Positions 1 to 6,516 of a stretch of DNA of 9,029 bases are shown piece by piece. Location of the stretch: NCBI GenBank assembly GCA_024711415.1, contig JANJSW010000025.1, positions 1 through 9,029 of the forward strand. The letters run 5' to 3'. The translations under genes were made by a program, and so were the position numbers. How positions within the stretch are numbered: the stretch's first letter is position 1; each line of letters opens with the position of its first letter. This stretch comes from Thermomonas sp. Lineage in GTDB: Bacteria; Pseudomonadota; Gammaproteobacteria; Xanthomonadales; Xanthomonadaceae. The notes below the pieces were generated by a model. That model searched no databases and was not told the origin of the DNA. It saw nothing but the letters and a program-made list of their open reading frames with translations.

Positions 1-563
1 TCGAAGTCGTGGCGGAAGCCTCCGACGGGCGCCAGGCGGTGGAGCGCATCCCGGAAGTGAAGCCCGACGTGGTGCTGATGGACATGCGGATGCCGGCAAT
101 GTCCGGCCTCGAGGCCCTGCAGGCGATGGGCCGCGCCGGCAACCTGCCGCCGACCATCATCCTCACCACCTTCGACGACGATGCGCTGGTGCTGGCCGGG
201 ATCAAGGCCGGCGCCAAGGGCTACCTGCTCAAGGACGTGTCGCTGGAGCAGCTGGTGGACGCCATCCAGACCGTGGCCGGTGGCGGTTCGCTGGTGCAGC
301 CGGCGGTGACCCAGCGCCTGCTGTCGGGGCTGGAGCACATGCGCAACGAGTTCGTCAGCCTGGACCGCCCCGATCCGCTGACCGACCGCGAAACCGAGAT
401 TCTGCGGCTGATGGCCTCGGGCTTCTCCAACAAGGAAATCGCCAACTCGCTGGGCGTGGCCGAAGGCACCATCAAGAACCACGTGTCCAACATCCTCAGC
501 AAGCTCGGCGTGCGCGACCGCACCCGCGCGGTGCTCAAGGCGTTCGAGCTGCAGCTGGTCTGA
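1..563 (+). CDS. LuxR/NarL-family response regulator, 5' partial
   Basis: This is a two-component DNA-binding response regulator. The reading frame is open to the left edge (first full codon at base 3), so the GTG at base 9 is an internal valine codon. About 30 N-terminal residues, including the acidic pair of the receiver domain, are missing. The receiver shows the phospho-acceptor aspartate in LMDMRMPAMSG (codon 81-83), the conserved threonine in LTTFDDD and the conserved lysine in GYLLKD. The output domain (about 370-555) is a LuxR-type helix-turn-helix with LTDRETEILRLMASG, NKEIANSLGVAEGTIKNHV and a final SKLGVRDRTRAV segment. Overall it resembles the DesR/LiaR/VraR branch, which usually works with a membrane histidine kinase encoded next to it; that kinase would lie off the left edge. 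The signal and target genes cannot be told from this window. The family call is certain; the branch is inferred. Confidence 0.95.
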   Translation, partial: EVVAEASDGRQAVERIPEVKPDVVLMDMRMPAMSGLEALQAMGRAGNLPPTIILTTFDDDALVLAGIKAGAKGYLLKDVSLEQLVDAIQTVAGGGSLVQPAVTQRLLSGLEHMRNEFVSLDRPDPLTDRETEILRLMASGFSNKEIANSLGVAEGTIKNHVSNILSKLGVRDRTRAVLKAFELQLV

Positions 564-649
564 CCGGCGGGTGCCGGGGCGCATTGTCGGGATTGGTGGC
601 CGCCGTCGCGTTTTTCGCTTCGATCCCCTCGCCGCCGATGGCTGCAGTT

Positions 650-658
650 TGCTAGGAT
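650..658 (+). promoter_or_regulatory. Putative extended -10 promoter for the SRPBCC/GyrI-like gene
   Basis: The 147-base gap before the gene at 711 contains TGCTAGGAT, which is an extended -10 (TG, one base, then TAGGAT, 4 of 6 matches to TATAAT). No good -35 is visible at the expected distance, as is common for extended -10 promoters. Transcription would begin near 665 and leave a leader of about 45 bases that carries the ribosome binding site at 699-702. The remainder of the gap holds only a short GC hairpin after the response regulator stop codon. Confidence 0.35.
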
Positions 659-698
659 GGCGGGTCCGTGCGGCCCAAGGCCGTTGGCGGCCTTTCCC

Positions 699-702
699 GG
701 AG
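699..702 (+). promoter_or_regulatory. Ribosome binding site for the SRPBCC/GyrI-like gene
   Basis: GGAG lies 8 bases before the ATG at 711. It fixes that start, which also gives a clean N-terminal membrane anchor. Confidence 0.7.
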
Positions 703-710
703 ATTCCTGA

Positions 711-1772
711 ATGACTCGTCTGCTCGAGATCCTGATTTCGCTCGCGATCGTCGTGGCGCTGTACCTGGTGGTTGGCCTGGCGTTGCCGTCTTCGCGCCAC
801 CTGGTGGAGAAGATCGAAACCAACCGCAAGCTCACCATCGTGTTCGATACCCTCAACAGCTTCCGTCGCTTCAAGGACTGGAACACGTTGGCGCTGCGCG
901 ACCCGCGCATGCAGGTCACCCTGTCCGGTCCGGAGGAAGGCGAGGGCGCCCAGTTCAGCTACGTGTCGGACAAGAAGGGCGTTGGCAGCGGCTCGTGGAA
1001 GATCGTCGAGAGCGTGCCGCGCGAGAAGGTCGCGTTCGCGATCGAGAACGAGGAGCGCGGCACCAACAAGCGCACCGAGTTCACCTTCAAGCCGACCGGC
1101 CGCAACAACCGCAACGTCGAGATCACCCAGACCTACGACGTCGACTACGGTTGGAACCTGATCGGCCGCTTCGCCGGCATGTACGTCACCCGCCACGTGG
1201 GTGACGACATGAAGATGGGCCTGACCCGCCTGGTCAACATGCTGGCCGCGGTGCCGAACGTCGACTACGCGGTCAAGGACAGCAAGATGACCACCCCGAA
1301 GGTGGTCGAGCGTGCGGCCGAGGACCTGCTGGTCGTCAGCGCGGGTGCGGTCGAGCGCGGCAACGCGCAGATCCAGGCCTCGATGACCTCCAACAGCGAG
1401 TGGATCAAGCGCGTGATCGACGCCAACGGCCTCGAAGCGGTTGGCCCGCTGCGCATCGTCACCACCGACCTGGGCCGCGAGACCTACACCTTCGACGTGG
1501 TCCAGCCGGTCCGCAAGAAGGACGGCAGCGCGATCACCAGCGTCGCCACCCAGGGCCCCGTGCAGCACGTGCAGAGCCCGGCCTCGAAGGCCGTGGTGGC
1601 TTCGTACACCGGCTACATGGCGGAGCTGGAGAACGTCCGCAACGCGCTGCGCGCCTGGGCTGCGACCCATGGCCACGAAGTGAAGGACCGCGCCTTCGAG
1701 GACTACAAGTCCGGCGTGGCGGGGGCCTTCACCGAGAACGGCCAGTTCGACGTCTACTGGCCGGTGAAGTAA
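711..1772 (+). CDS. Membrane-anchored SRPBCC-like and GyrI-like two-domain protein
   Basis: A 353-residue protein in three parts. Residues 4-25 are a hydrophobic helix (LLEILISLAIVVALYLVVGL), which looks like an uncleaved anchor. Residues ~30-185 resemble an SRPBCC/polyketide-cyclase fold, a hydrophobic-cavity ligand-binding domain, with the typical FKDWNTLALRDP start and a long C-terminal helix around 160-182. Residues ~195-353 resemble a GyrI-like or effector-binding domain: a GPV segment, a SYTGYMAEL stretch, NALRAWAATHG, and the terminal FDVYWPVK that closes many members. GyrI-like domains bind small amphipathic ligands in regulators such as BmrR and Rob. A good ribosome binding site precedes the ATG, and a strong terminator follows, so it is probably monocistronic. 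It has no HTH and no recognisable catalytic motif. Ligand binding or transport at the membrane is an inference from the folds; the true function is unknown. Confidence 0.85.
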   Translation: MTRLLEILISLAIVVALYLVVGLALPSSRHLVEKIETNRKLTIVFDTLNSFRRFKDWNTLALRDPRMQVTLSGPEEGEGAQFSYVSDKKGVGSGSWKIVESVPREKVAFAIENEERGTNKRTEFTFKPTGRNNRNVEITQTYDVDYGWNLIGRFAGMYVTRHVGDDMKMGLTRLVNMLAAVPNVDYAVKDSKMTTPKVVERAAEDLLVVSAGAVERGNAQIQASMTSNSEWIKRVIDANGLEAVGPLRIVTTDLGRETYTFDVVQPVRKKDGSAITSVATQGPVQHVQSPASKAVVASYTGYMAELENVRNALRAWAATHGHEVKDRAFEDYKSGVAGAFTENGQFDVYWPVK

Positions 1773-1800
1773 GCGCTTCGCGCAGGCCATCGCGATACCC

Positions 1801-1830
1801 GCAAACGCCGCGTTTCGACGCGGCGTTTGC
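1801..1830 (+). terminator. Intrinsic terminator after the SRPBCC/GyrI-like gene (UUCG tetraloop)
   Basis: The arms GCAAACGCCGCG (1801-1812) and CGCGGCGTTTGC (1819-1830) are perfectly complementary. The flanking T1813-A1818 pair extends the stem to 13 bp around a TTCG tetraloop. ATTTG follows, and the T run is partly inside the 3' arm (GTTTGCATTTG). It sits 28 bases after the stop codon at 1772. The symmetry would allow some activity in both directions, but no gene approaches from the right. Confidence 0.8.
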
Positions 1831-1851
1831 ATTTGTGCCGCCACCTGCAGG

Positions 1852-1857
1852 CAGAAT
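1852..1857 (+). promoter_or_regulatory. Putative -10 element for DUF423 gene, leaderless arrangement
   Basis: CAGAAT (4 of 6 matches to TATAAT) ends 6 bases before the ATG at 1864, so transcription would start at or next to the A of the start codon. No Shine-Dalgarno sequence is present at the usual distance. The only -35 candidate is TTGCAT (1827-1832) with a long 19-base spacer; it overlaps the 3' arm of the preceding terminator. The case rests on the same geometry recurring before dxs and the DUF502 gene. Confidence 0.4.
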
Positions 1858-1863
1858 GCACGC

Positions 1864-2238
1864 ATGAACAGCCACGGCGCCCCCGCCTTCGTCGTCTACC
1901 GGCGCTACCTCGCCGCCATCGGCAGCCTGCTGGCCGCGCTGGCGGTGGCGCTATCCGCCTATGCCATGCACGCGGCCGCGCCGGAAGCGCAATCGCGCCT
2001 GCTGCAGGCCGCCATCTTCGCCTTCGCCCATGGCGTGGCGCTGACCGCGCTGGCACCGCTGGCGCAGCGGCCGTTGGGCCTGCTGGCATTGGCGATGCTG
2101 CTGGGCGGGGTGTTCCTGTTCTGCGGCAGCCTGCTGGCGGTGGTGGTGCTGGGGCTGGCGCCGACGCTGGCCCCGTTCGGTGGCGCGCTGATGATCAGCG
2201 GCTGGCTGCTGCACGCCTACGACCGGTTGCGTGGCTGA
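1864..2238 (+). CDS. DUF423 family small integral membrane protein
   Basis: A 124-residue hydrophobic protein with four predicted membrane segments (about 14-36, 46-66, 70-96 and 101-120). It matches the DUF423 (YgdD/YwdK) pattern: an SAYAMHA motif in place of the usual GAYGAHG, a histidine in the second helix (FAFAHGVAL), then GGVFLFCGSLL and the final GGALMISGWLLHAY. Length is normal for the family, whose biochemical role is not established. The ATG at 1864 has no clear ribosome binding site, consistent with a leaderless transcript. The next gene starts 13 bases after this stop codon, so the two are probably co-transcribed. The family assignment is from pattern recognition and is fairly secure; nothing in the sequence shows function. 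Confidence 0.88.
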   Translation: MNSHGAPAFVVYRRYLAAIGSLLAALAVALSAYAMHAAAPEAQSRLLQAAIFAFAHGVALTALAPLAQRPLGLLALAMLLGGVFLFCGSLLAVVVLGLAPTLAPFGGALMISGWLLHAYDRLRG

Positions 2239-2241
2239 GGC

Positions 2242-2248
2242 AGGGCGG
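2242..2248 (+). promoter_or_regulatory. Ribosome binding site that decides the glycosylase start
   Basis: AGGGCGG lies 3 bases before the ATG at 2252, with AGGG spaced 6 bases from it. No such site precedes the upstream in-frame GTG at 2231, which would overlap the DUF423 gene by 8 bases. This favours the ATG. Confidence 0.55.
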
Positions 2249-2251
2249 ATC

Positions 2252-2917
2252 ATGGCGCGTGGATTCGATGTGGAAGCGGCGTTCGCGCACCTGTGCAAGC
2301 GCGACCGCAAGCTGGGCGCGTGGATGCGCCGGCTGGATCCGATCGCGGCCAATCCGCAGTGGCGCAAGCCGTTCGACCCGGTCGATGCGCTGGCCCGCGC
2401 CATCCTCTACCAGCAGCTCAGTGGCAAGGCGGCGGCGACGATCGTCGGCCGCGTCGAAACCGCCATCGGCAGCGACCGCTTCCACTGCGACACGCTGGCG
2501 CGCATCGACGATGCCACGCTGCGCGGTTGCGGCGTGTCCGGCAACAAGCTGCTCGCCCTGCGCGACCTGGCGCGACGCGAGGAAGCCAACGAGATTCCCG
2601 GCCTGCGGCGGATGGCGACGATGAGCGACGACGACATCGTCGCCGCGCTGGTGCCGATCCGCGGCATCGGCCGCTGGACGGTGGAGATGATGCTGATGTT
2701 CCGGCTTGGCCGTCCCGACGTGCTGCCGATCGACGACCTCGGCATCCGCAAGGGCGCGCAGGCGGTGGACAAGCTGGAGACGATGCCGACGCCGAAGCAG
2801 CTGGCGGCGCGCGGGGAATGCTGGGGGCCGTACCGCAGCTATGCCAGCTTCTACCTGTGGCGGATCGCCGATGCCGCCGCCGGCGCCAGGCAGGCAGTGG
2901 CCCGCTCGCAGGACTGA
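2252..2917 (+). CDS. alkA: DNA-3-methyladenine glycosylase II (AlkA/Mag family, short form)
   Basis: A base-excision repair enzyme that removes alkylated purines such as 3-methyladenine from DNA. With the start at 2252 it has 221 residues, against about 280 for E. coli AlkA. It therefore lacks the AlkA N-terminal domain and resembles the compact yeast-type Mag form. The HhH-GPD core is clear: ILYQQLSGKAAATI (51-64), the helix-hairpin-helix LVPIRGIGRWTVEMM (133-147), and LPIDDLGIRKG (158-168), in which Asp162 is the expected catalytic aspartate. It ends with WGPYRSYASFYLWRIAD. There are no iron-sulfur cysteines, which argues against MutY or endonuclease III. It lies 13 bases downstream of the DUF423 gene and converges with the DUF488 gene across 12 bases that hold no terminator. 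No ada or other alkylation-response gene is visible. An alternative GTG start at 2231 would add 7 residues. Confidence 0.93.
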   Translation: MARGFDVEAAFAHLCKRDRKLGAWMRRLDPIAANPQWRKPFDPVDALARAILYQQLSGKAAATIVGRVETAIGSDRFHCDTLARIDDATLRGCGVSGNKLLALRDLARREEANEIPGLRRMATMSDDDIVAALVPIRGIGRWTVEMMLMFRLGRPDVLPIDDLGIRKGAQAVDKLETMPTPKQLAARGECWGPYRSYASFYLWRIADAAAGARQAVARSQD

Positions 2918-2929
2918 GCGCCGCGACGG

Positions 2930-3319
2930 CTAGGGGGCGAGCTTCGCGCCGGCCTCCAGCAGCAGCTTGCGCAGCTCGTGGCGATGGCAGTGCGCCTCGT
3001 CCTCGCAGTAGCAGCCCACGCTGAAATCCGTGCCCTGCGACATTGCCGCCAGCAGCGCGATGGCGTGCGCGGCGTCGGGGCGCTTCATTTCGCTGCGGTA
3101 GCGGCGGAAGAACACCCGCCACTGCGCCGGCGTGGTCGCCGCGTGGGCCGTGTCCATCGCTTCCTGGCTGGGCGCCACGGTGGGCAGCCAGGCATCGTAG
3201 AAATCGCGCTTGGCGAATTCCGCTTTCGGCACGCCGCGCGGCGGCCGGCGCACGGTGCCGATCCGCAGGCCTTCCCCGGGCAGGCGCGGGGTGCCGAGGC
3301 GGACGATGCGGACGGACAT
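2930..3319 (-). CDS. DUF488 family protein
   Basis: A 129-residue soluble protein of the DUF488 family. It begins with a beta strand and arginine-rich segment (RIGTVRRPPRGVP, 19-31), has YDAWLPTVAPS (41-51) and the RYRSEM helix (73-78), and ends with the family's most recognisable motif, VGCYCEDEAHCHRHELRKLL (101-120). In that motif Cys103, Cys105, Cys111, His112 and His114 are clustered. The cluster could bind metal or act as a redox site, but the function of DUF488 is not known to me. The start at 3319 is supported by GAGGA spaced 7 bases before the ATG. The gene is divergent from the TraB/GumN gene, with 132 bases between them, and convergent with the glycosylase. The family call is secure. 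Confidence 0.9.
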   Translation of the reverse strand: MSVRIVRLGTPRLPGEGLRIGTVRRPPRGVPKAEFAKRDFYDAWLPTVAPSQEAMDTAHAATTPAQWRVFFRRYRSEMKRPDAAHAIALLAAMSQGTDFSVGCYCEDEAHCHRHELRKLLLEAGAKLAP

Positions 3320-3326
3320 GCGGATT

Positions 3327-3331
3327 TCCTC
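3327..3331 (-). promoter_or_regulatory. Ribosome binding site for the DUF488 gene
   Basis: Read on the minus strand, GAGGA lies 7 bases before the ATG whose A is at 3319. This is one of the best Shine-Dalgarno matches in the window. Confidence 0.7.
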
Positions 3332-3345
3332 GACGGGCCGCCATG

Positions 3346-3375
3346 AGGGTAGCGCAGCACCGGCGCGGCCGTCAT
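3346..3375 (-). promoter_or_regulatory. Possible promoter for the DUF488 gene
   Basis: On the minus strand ATGACG (3375-3370) and TACCCT (3351-3346) are separated by 18 bases. They match the -35 and -10 consensus at 4 and 3 positions respectively. Transcription would start near 3339, giving a short leader that contains the GAGGA site. Matches are weak, so the call is tentative. Confidence 0.25.
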
Positions 3376-3390
3376 GGATTCAGCCCGCGG

Positions 3391-3421
3391 TTGAACTTTC
3401 CGCGGTGATAGTCGTCACAAT
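3391..3421 (+). promoter_or_regulatory. Possible promoter for the TraB/GumN gene
   Basis: TTGAAC (3391-3396) and CACAAT (3416-3421) each match the sigma-70 consensus at 4 of 6 positions, but the spacer is 19 bases, longer than ideal. The stretch 3380-3435 is visibly richer in A/T than its surroundings. Transcription would begin near 3428, giving a leader of about 24 bases with GGGG at 3441-3444 as the ribosome binding site. Confidence 0.25.
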
Positions 3422-3451
3422 TCGCTTTCCGGCAATCGATGGGGCGAATGG

Positions 3452-4459
3452 ATGCGAAAGACGATGTTGGCGGCGGCGATGGCGCTGGGTTTCCTTTCGA
3501 TGCCGCTGCAGGCGCAGCAGGCCGCGCCGCCAGCGGACGGCATCCGCACCGAGGCCACCGTGGTGGTGGAGGGCGAGCAGCCCGGCCCGGGGCTGTGGCT
3601 GGTGCGCAAGGGCAGCCACGACCTCTACGTGCTCGGCACGTTGCGGCCGCTGCCGATCAAGATGCAGTGGCAGTCCAGGCAGCTGCAGCAGGTGCTGGCG
3701 CAGGCGCAGGAGGTGATCCGCATGCGCGGCGTGCAGATCGATGCCGACGTGGGTTTCTTCAAGGGGCTGCTGTTGATGCCCAAGCTGCTGGGCGCGCGCA
3801 ACAATCCGGACGACAGGAAACTGCAGCAGGTGGTGTCGCCCGCGTCCTATGCGCGCTGGCAGGCGCTGAAGGCGCGCTACATCGGCAGCGATGGCGGCGT
3901 GGAGAAGCGCCGCCCGCTGTTTGCCGCGCAGGAGCTGTACTCGGCGGCGATGAAGAGGAGTGGCCTGGACACCCACGACCTGGCCTGGCCGGTGGTGGCC
4001 GAGGCGATCAAGGCCCACAGCCCCACCGTCACGGTGGTGAAGGAAACCATCGTCATCAAGGATCCCAAGCCGCTGCTCAAGGAATGGTCGAAGACGACGC
4101 TGGACGACCTGGCCTGCTTCGACAGCACCATGACCCACATCGAGACGGATCTGGACGCCATGCGCGTGCGCGCCAACGCCTGGGCTACCGGCGATGTCGC
4201 CGCGTTGCGTGCGTTGCCGCCGGCCTACCGCTGGGAGGCGTGCAGCAACGCGATCTCCGAAGCCGGGATCGGCAAGCGACTGGGTTTCGGCGACGCGCAG
4301 CGCAAGCTGCGCGCCAAATGGCTGGCGGCCGCCGAGGCGGCGCTGGAGCGCAACACGATCAGCTTCGCCACCCTGTCGCTCAACGACATGCTGGGCGCGG
4401 ATGGTTACCTGGCCGCGTTGGAGGCCAAGGGCTATACGGTGATCGGGCCGGACGAGTGA
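3452..4459 (+). CDS. Exported TraB/GumN family protein, putative non-catalytic variant
   Basis: A 335-residue protein with a clear signal peptide (charged MRKT, hydrophobic core 5-18, likely cleavage after LQA at ~21), so it acts in the periplasm or beyond. The mature part follows the TraB/GumN layout. It has a first motif, LYVLGTLRPLPIKMQW (58-73), a central helical region, ANAWATGDVAALRALP (241-256), and a closing stretch LGADGYLAALEAKGYTVIG (314-332) typical of the family. In the family as I know it, two GxxH motifs carry histidines thought to be catalytic in Tiki-like metalloproteases. Here the first reads GTLR (Arg65), and the second aligned histidine position appears to be Asp312. That suggests a divergent or inactive member. 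GGGG lies 7 bases before the ATG. The gene converges with dxs across 43 bases. Function is unknown; the family call is fairly secure. Confidence 0.88.
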   Translation: MRKTMLAAAMALGFLSMPLQAQQAAPPADGIRTEATVVVEGEQPGPGLWLVRKGSHDLYVLGTLRPLPIKMQWQSRQLQQVLAQAQEVIRMRGVQIDADVGFFKGLLLMPKLLGARNNPDDRKLQQVVSPASYARWQALKARYIGSDGGVEKRRPLFAAQELYSAAMKRSGLDTHDLAWPVVAEAIKAHSPTVTVVKETIVIKDPKPLLKEWSKTTLDDLACFDSTMTHIETDLDAMRVRANAWATGDVAALRALPPAYRWEACSNAISEAGIGKRLGFGDAQRKLRAKWLAAAEAALERNTISFATLSLNDMLGADGYLAALEAKGYTVIGPDE

Positions 4460-4475
4460 GTGCCGGCTGACGGCG

Positions 4476-4496
4476 GGCGCGGCTGCGTGCCGCGCC
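4476..4496. terminator. GC hairpin between the convergent TraB/GumN and dxs genes
   Basis: GGCGCGGC (4476-4483) and GCCGCGCC (4489-4496) form a perfect 8-bp stem with a 5-base loop. It occupies most of the 43-base gap between two converging stop codons, so it could serve both. There is no T run on either side, so classic intrinsic termination is not assured. Confidence 0.4.
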
Positions 4497-4502
4497 GTGC
4501 GG

Positions 4503-6407
4503 TCAGGATGCGGCCTGCGCGCGCGGCGCCTGCAGCAGATCCGGCCAGCGCTTCAGCACGGCGGCGCGGATGCCGGCCACGTCCAACCCGGCTTCGGCCA
4601 GCAGGTCTTCGCGGCTGGCGTGGTGCTGGAAGGCATCGGGCAGGCCGAGGTGCAGGATCGGCAAGGGGATGCCTTCGGCAGCCAGCAGTTCGGCCACGCC
4701 GCTGCCGGCGCCGCCGGCCACCACGTTGTCTTCCAGGGTGACGAAGCCTGCGTGGGCTTTCGTCAGTTCGAGGACGAGCGCGCGGTCCAGCGGCTTGACG
4801 AAGCGCATGTTGACGACCGTCAACCCCAGTTCTTCGCCGACTTGTTCGGCTGCCGGCACGACCGCGCCGAACGCGAGCAAGGCGATCCGCGCGCCGCTGC
4901 GGCGCAGTTGCGCCTTGCCGATCGGCAGCGTGTCCAGGCCCGGCTGCACGGCCACGCCGGGGCCGGTGCCGCGCGGGTAGCGCACCGCGGCCGGGCCGGG
5001 GTGGTGGTGACCGGTGGACAGCATCTGCCGGCATTCGTTCTCGTCGGCCGGCGCCATCACCAGCATGTTCGGCACGCAGCGCAGGTAGCTGAGGTCGAGG
5101 TTGCCCGCATGGGTGGCACCGTCCGGCCCGACCACGCCGCCGCGGTCGATGGCGAACAGCACGTCCAGGTCCTGGATGGCGACGTCGTGCACCAGCTGGT
5201 CGTAGCCGCGCTGCAGGAAGGTGGAGTAGATCGCCACCACGGGCTTCGCGCCTTCGCAGGCCATGCCGGCGGCCAGCGTCACCGCGTGCTGTTCGGCGAT
5301 GGCGACGTCGAAATAGCGGTCCGGAAATTCCTGGCTGAAGCGCACCAGCCCCGAGCCTTCGCGCATCGCCGGGGTGATGCCGAGCAGTTTGGGGTCGGCG
5401 GCGGCCATGTCGCAGAGCCAGTCGCCGAACACGTCGGTGTAGGTGGGCTTCTTCGCCGCGGGCTTGCCGACCACGCCGATGGACGGGTCGAACGGGCTGA
5501 CCGCGTGGTAGCCGATCTGGTCGCCTTCGGCCAGTTCGTAGCCCTTGCCCTTGGTGGTGATGATGTGCAGCAGCTGCGGCCCTTTAAGGCCCTTCAGCGT
5601 CTTCAGCGTCTGCAGCAGGGCATCGGTGTCGTGGCCGTCAATCGGGCCGGTGTAGTGGAAGCCCATCTGCTCGAACAGGGTGGATGGCACGAACATGCCT
5701 TTCCAGTGTTCTTCCCAGCGCTTGACGAAGCGCGCCGGCGGGTTGCGCTTGTCGCCCAGCAGCTTCTTGCCGCCCTCGCGGATGGCGTTGAGGGTGCGGT
5801 TGCCGGACATCCGCCCGAGCATCTTGGTCAGCCCGCCCACCGCCTCGCTGATCGACATGCGGTTGTCGTTGAGGATCACCAGGATGTCCGGTTCCTCGTC
5901 CATGCCGCCGGCGTGGCCGAGTGCTTCCCAGGCCATGCCCGCGGTCATCGCGCCATCGCCGATCACCGCCACGATGCGGCGGTCGATGCCGGCGCGCGCA
6001 TTGGCGATGGCCATGCCCAGCGCGGCCGAGATCGAGGTCGACGAATGGCCGACGCCGAAGGTGTCGTATTCGCTTTCCTCGCGCTTGGGGAACGGCGCCA
6101 CACCGTCCTTCTGCTTGACCGTGTGGATACGATCGCGCCGGCCGGTGAGGATCTTGTGCGGGTAGCACTGGTGGCCCACGTCCCAGACGATGCGGTCGTG
6201 CGGCGTGTCGTACAGGTAATGCAGGACGGTGGTCAGCTCCACCACCCCCAGCCCGGCGCCGAAATGCCCGCCGGATTTGCCGACCGATTCGATCAGGAAG
6301 CCGCGCAGCTCGTCGGCCGCCGCGCGGATGTCGGTTTCCGGCAGCTGGCGCAGGTCGGCGGGGTTGTCGATCATCGACAACAGGGGATAGCGGGACGCAT
6401 CGATCAT
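4503..6407 (-). CDS. dxs: 1-deoxy-D-xylulose-5-phosphate synthase
   Basis: The first enzyme of the MEP isoprenoid pathway. It condenses pyruvate with glyceraldehyde 3-phosphate to DXP using thiamine diphosphate and magnesium, in the cytosol; DXP also feeds thiamine and pyridoxal biosynthesis. The 634 residues match the family length (E. coli about 620). Visible features: [14 protein letters not shown] with His49 (41-54), the thiamine diphosphate motif GDGA (150-153) closed by NDN (180-182), ISEAVGGL (186-193), the catalytic glutamate in AEQH (Glu372), [15 protein letters not shown] (421-435) and RYPRG (476-480), with a transketolase C-terminal domain after ~500. The start at 6407 has no Shine-Dalgarno sequence but a promoter exactly placed for a leaderless mRNA; an alternative Met12 also lacks one. 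No neighbouring gene belongs to the pathway, and a terminator separates dxs from the upstream HMA-like gene. This is the most certain assignment here. Confidence 0.99.
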   Translation of the reverse strand: MIDASRYPLLSMIDNPADLRQLPETDIRAAADELRGFLIESVGKSGGHFGAGLGVVELTTVLHYLYDTPHDRIVWDVGHQCYPHKILTGRRDRIHTVKQKDGVAPFPKREESEYDTFGVGHSSTSISAALGMAIANARAGIDRRIVAVIGDGAMTAGMAWEALGHAGGMDEEPDILVILNDNRMSISEAVGGLTKMLGRMSGNRTLNAIREGGKKLLGDKRNPPARFVKRWEEHWKGMFVPSTLFEQMGFHYTGPIDGHDTDALLQTLKTLKGLKGPQLLHIITTKGKGYELAEGDQIGYHAVSPFDPSIGVVGKPAAKKPTYTDVFGDWLCDMAAADPKLLGITPAMREGSGLVRFSQEFPDRYFDVAIAEQHAVTLAAGMACEGAKPVVAIYSTFLQRGYDQLVHDVAIQDLDVLFAIDRGGVVGPDGATHAGNLDLSYLRCVPNMLVMAPADENECRQMLSTGHHHPGPAAVRYPRGTGPGVAVQPGLDTLPIGKAQLRRSGARIALLAFGAVVPAAEQVGEELGLTVVNMRFVKPLDRALVLELTKAHAGFVTLEDNVVAGGAGSGVAELLAAEGIPLPILHLGLPDAFQHHASREDLLAEAGLDVAGIRAAVLKRWPDLLQAPRAQAAS

Positions 6408-6413
6408 CCGGCT

Positions 6414-6442
6414 ATTGTCGCGCCGCGGCGGGGTGCGGGCAA
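6414..6442 (-). promoter_or_regulatory. Putative dxs promoter, leaderless arrangement
   Basis: On the minus strand TTGCCC (6442-6437) and GACAAT (6419-6414) are separated by exactly 17 bases, and each matches the sigma-70 consensus at 4 of 6 positions. The -10 ends 6 bases before the dxs ATG (A at 6407), so transcription should start at or beside that A. The 16 bases before the ATG contain no Shine-Dalgarno sequence. The upstream terminator at 6467-6489 makes a separate promoter for dxs likely. Confidence 0.5.
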
Positions 6443-6466
6443 CGTGAAGGCGGGGCTGGAAACGGA

Positions 6467-6489
6467 CGGGGCCCGCAGTGCGGGCCCCG
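6467..6489 (-). terminator. Intrinsic terminator after the HMA-like gene
   Basis: CGGGGCCCGCA (6467-6477) and TGCGGGCCCCG (6479-6489) are perfect inverted copies. The hairpin would have a 10-bp stem and a 3-base loop. On the minus strand it is followed by TCCGTTTCC, a short T-containing tail. It starts 27 bases after the HMA-like stop codon and isolates dxs from upstream transcription. Confidence 0.65.
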
Positions 6490-6516
6490 GCGTGCCTCCC
6501 GCGGTGGCGACGGCGA

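Noticed and set aside
564..577. CCGGC-GGGT-GCCGG hairpin just after the response regulator stop
   Set aside because: It has only 5 bp and no T run next to it; the T run at 611-615 is over 30 bases away. Too weak to call a terminator.
2231..2252. GTG start for the glycosylase overlapping the DUF423 stop
   Set aside because: It has no ribosome binding site at a usable distance. The ATG at 2252 is preceded by AGGG at 6 bases, and the 7 extra residues fit no family feature.
2418..3344. 308-residue minus-strand open frame overlapping the glycosylase and DUF488
   Set aside because: It is an Arg/Ala/Pro-rich shadow of both recognised genes. The DUF488 frame at 2930-3319 has the real family motif and a ribosome binding site.
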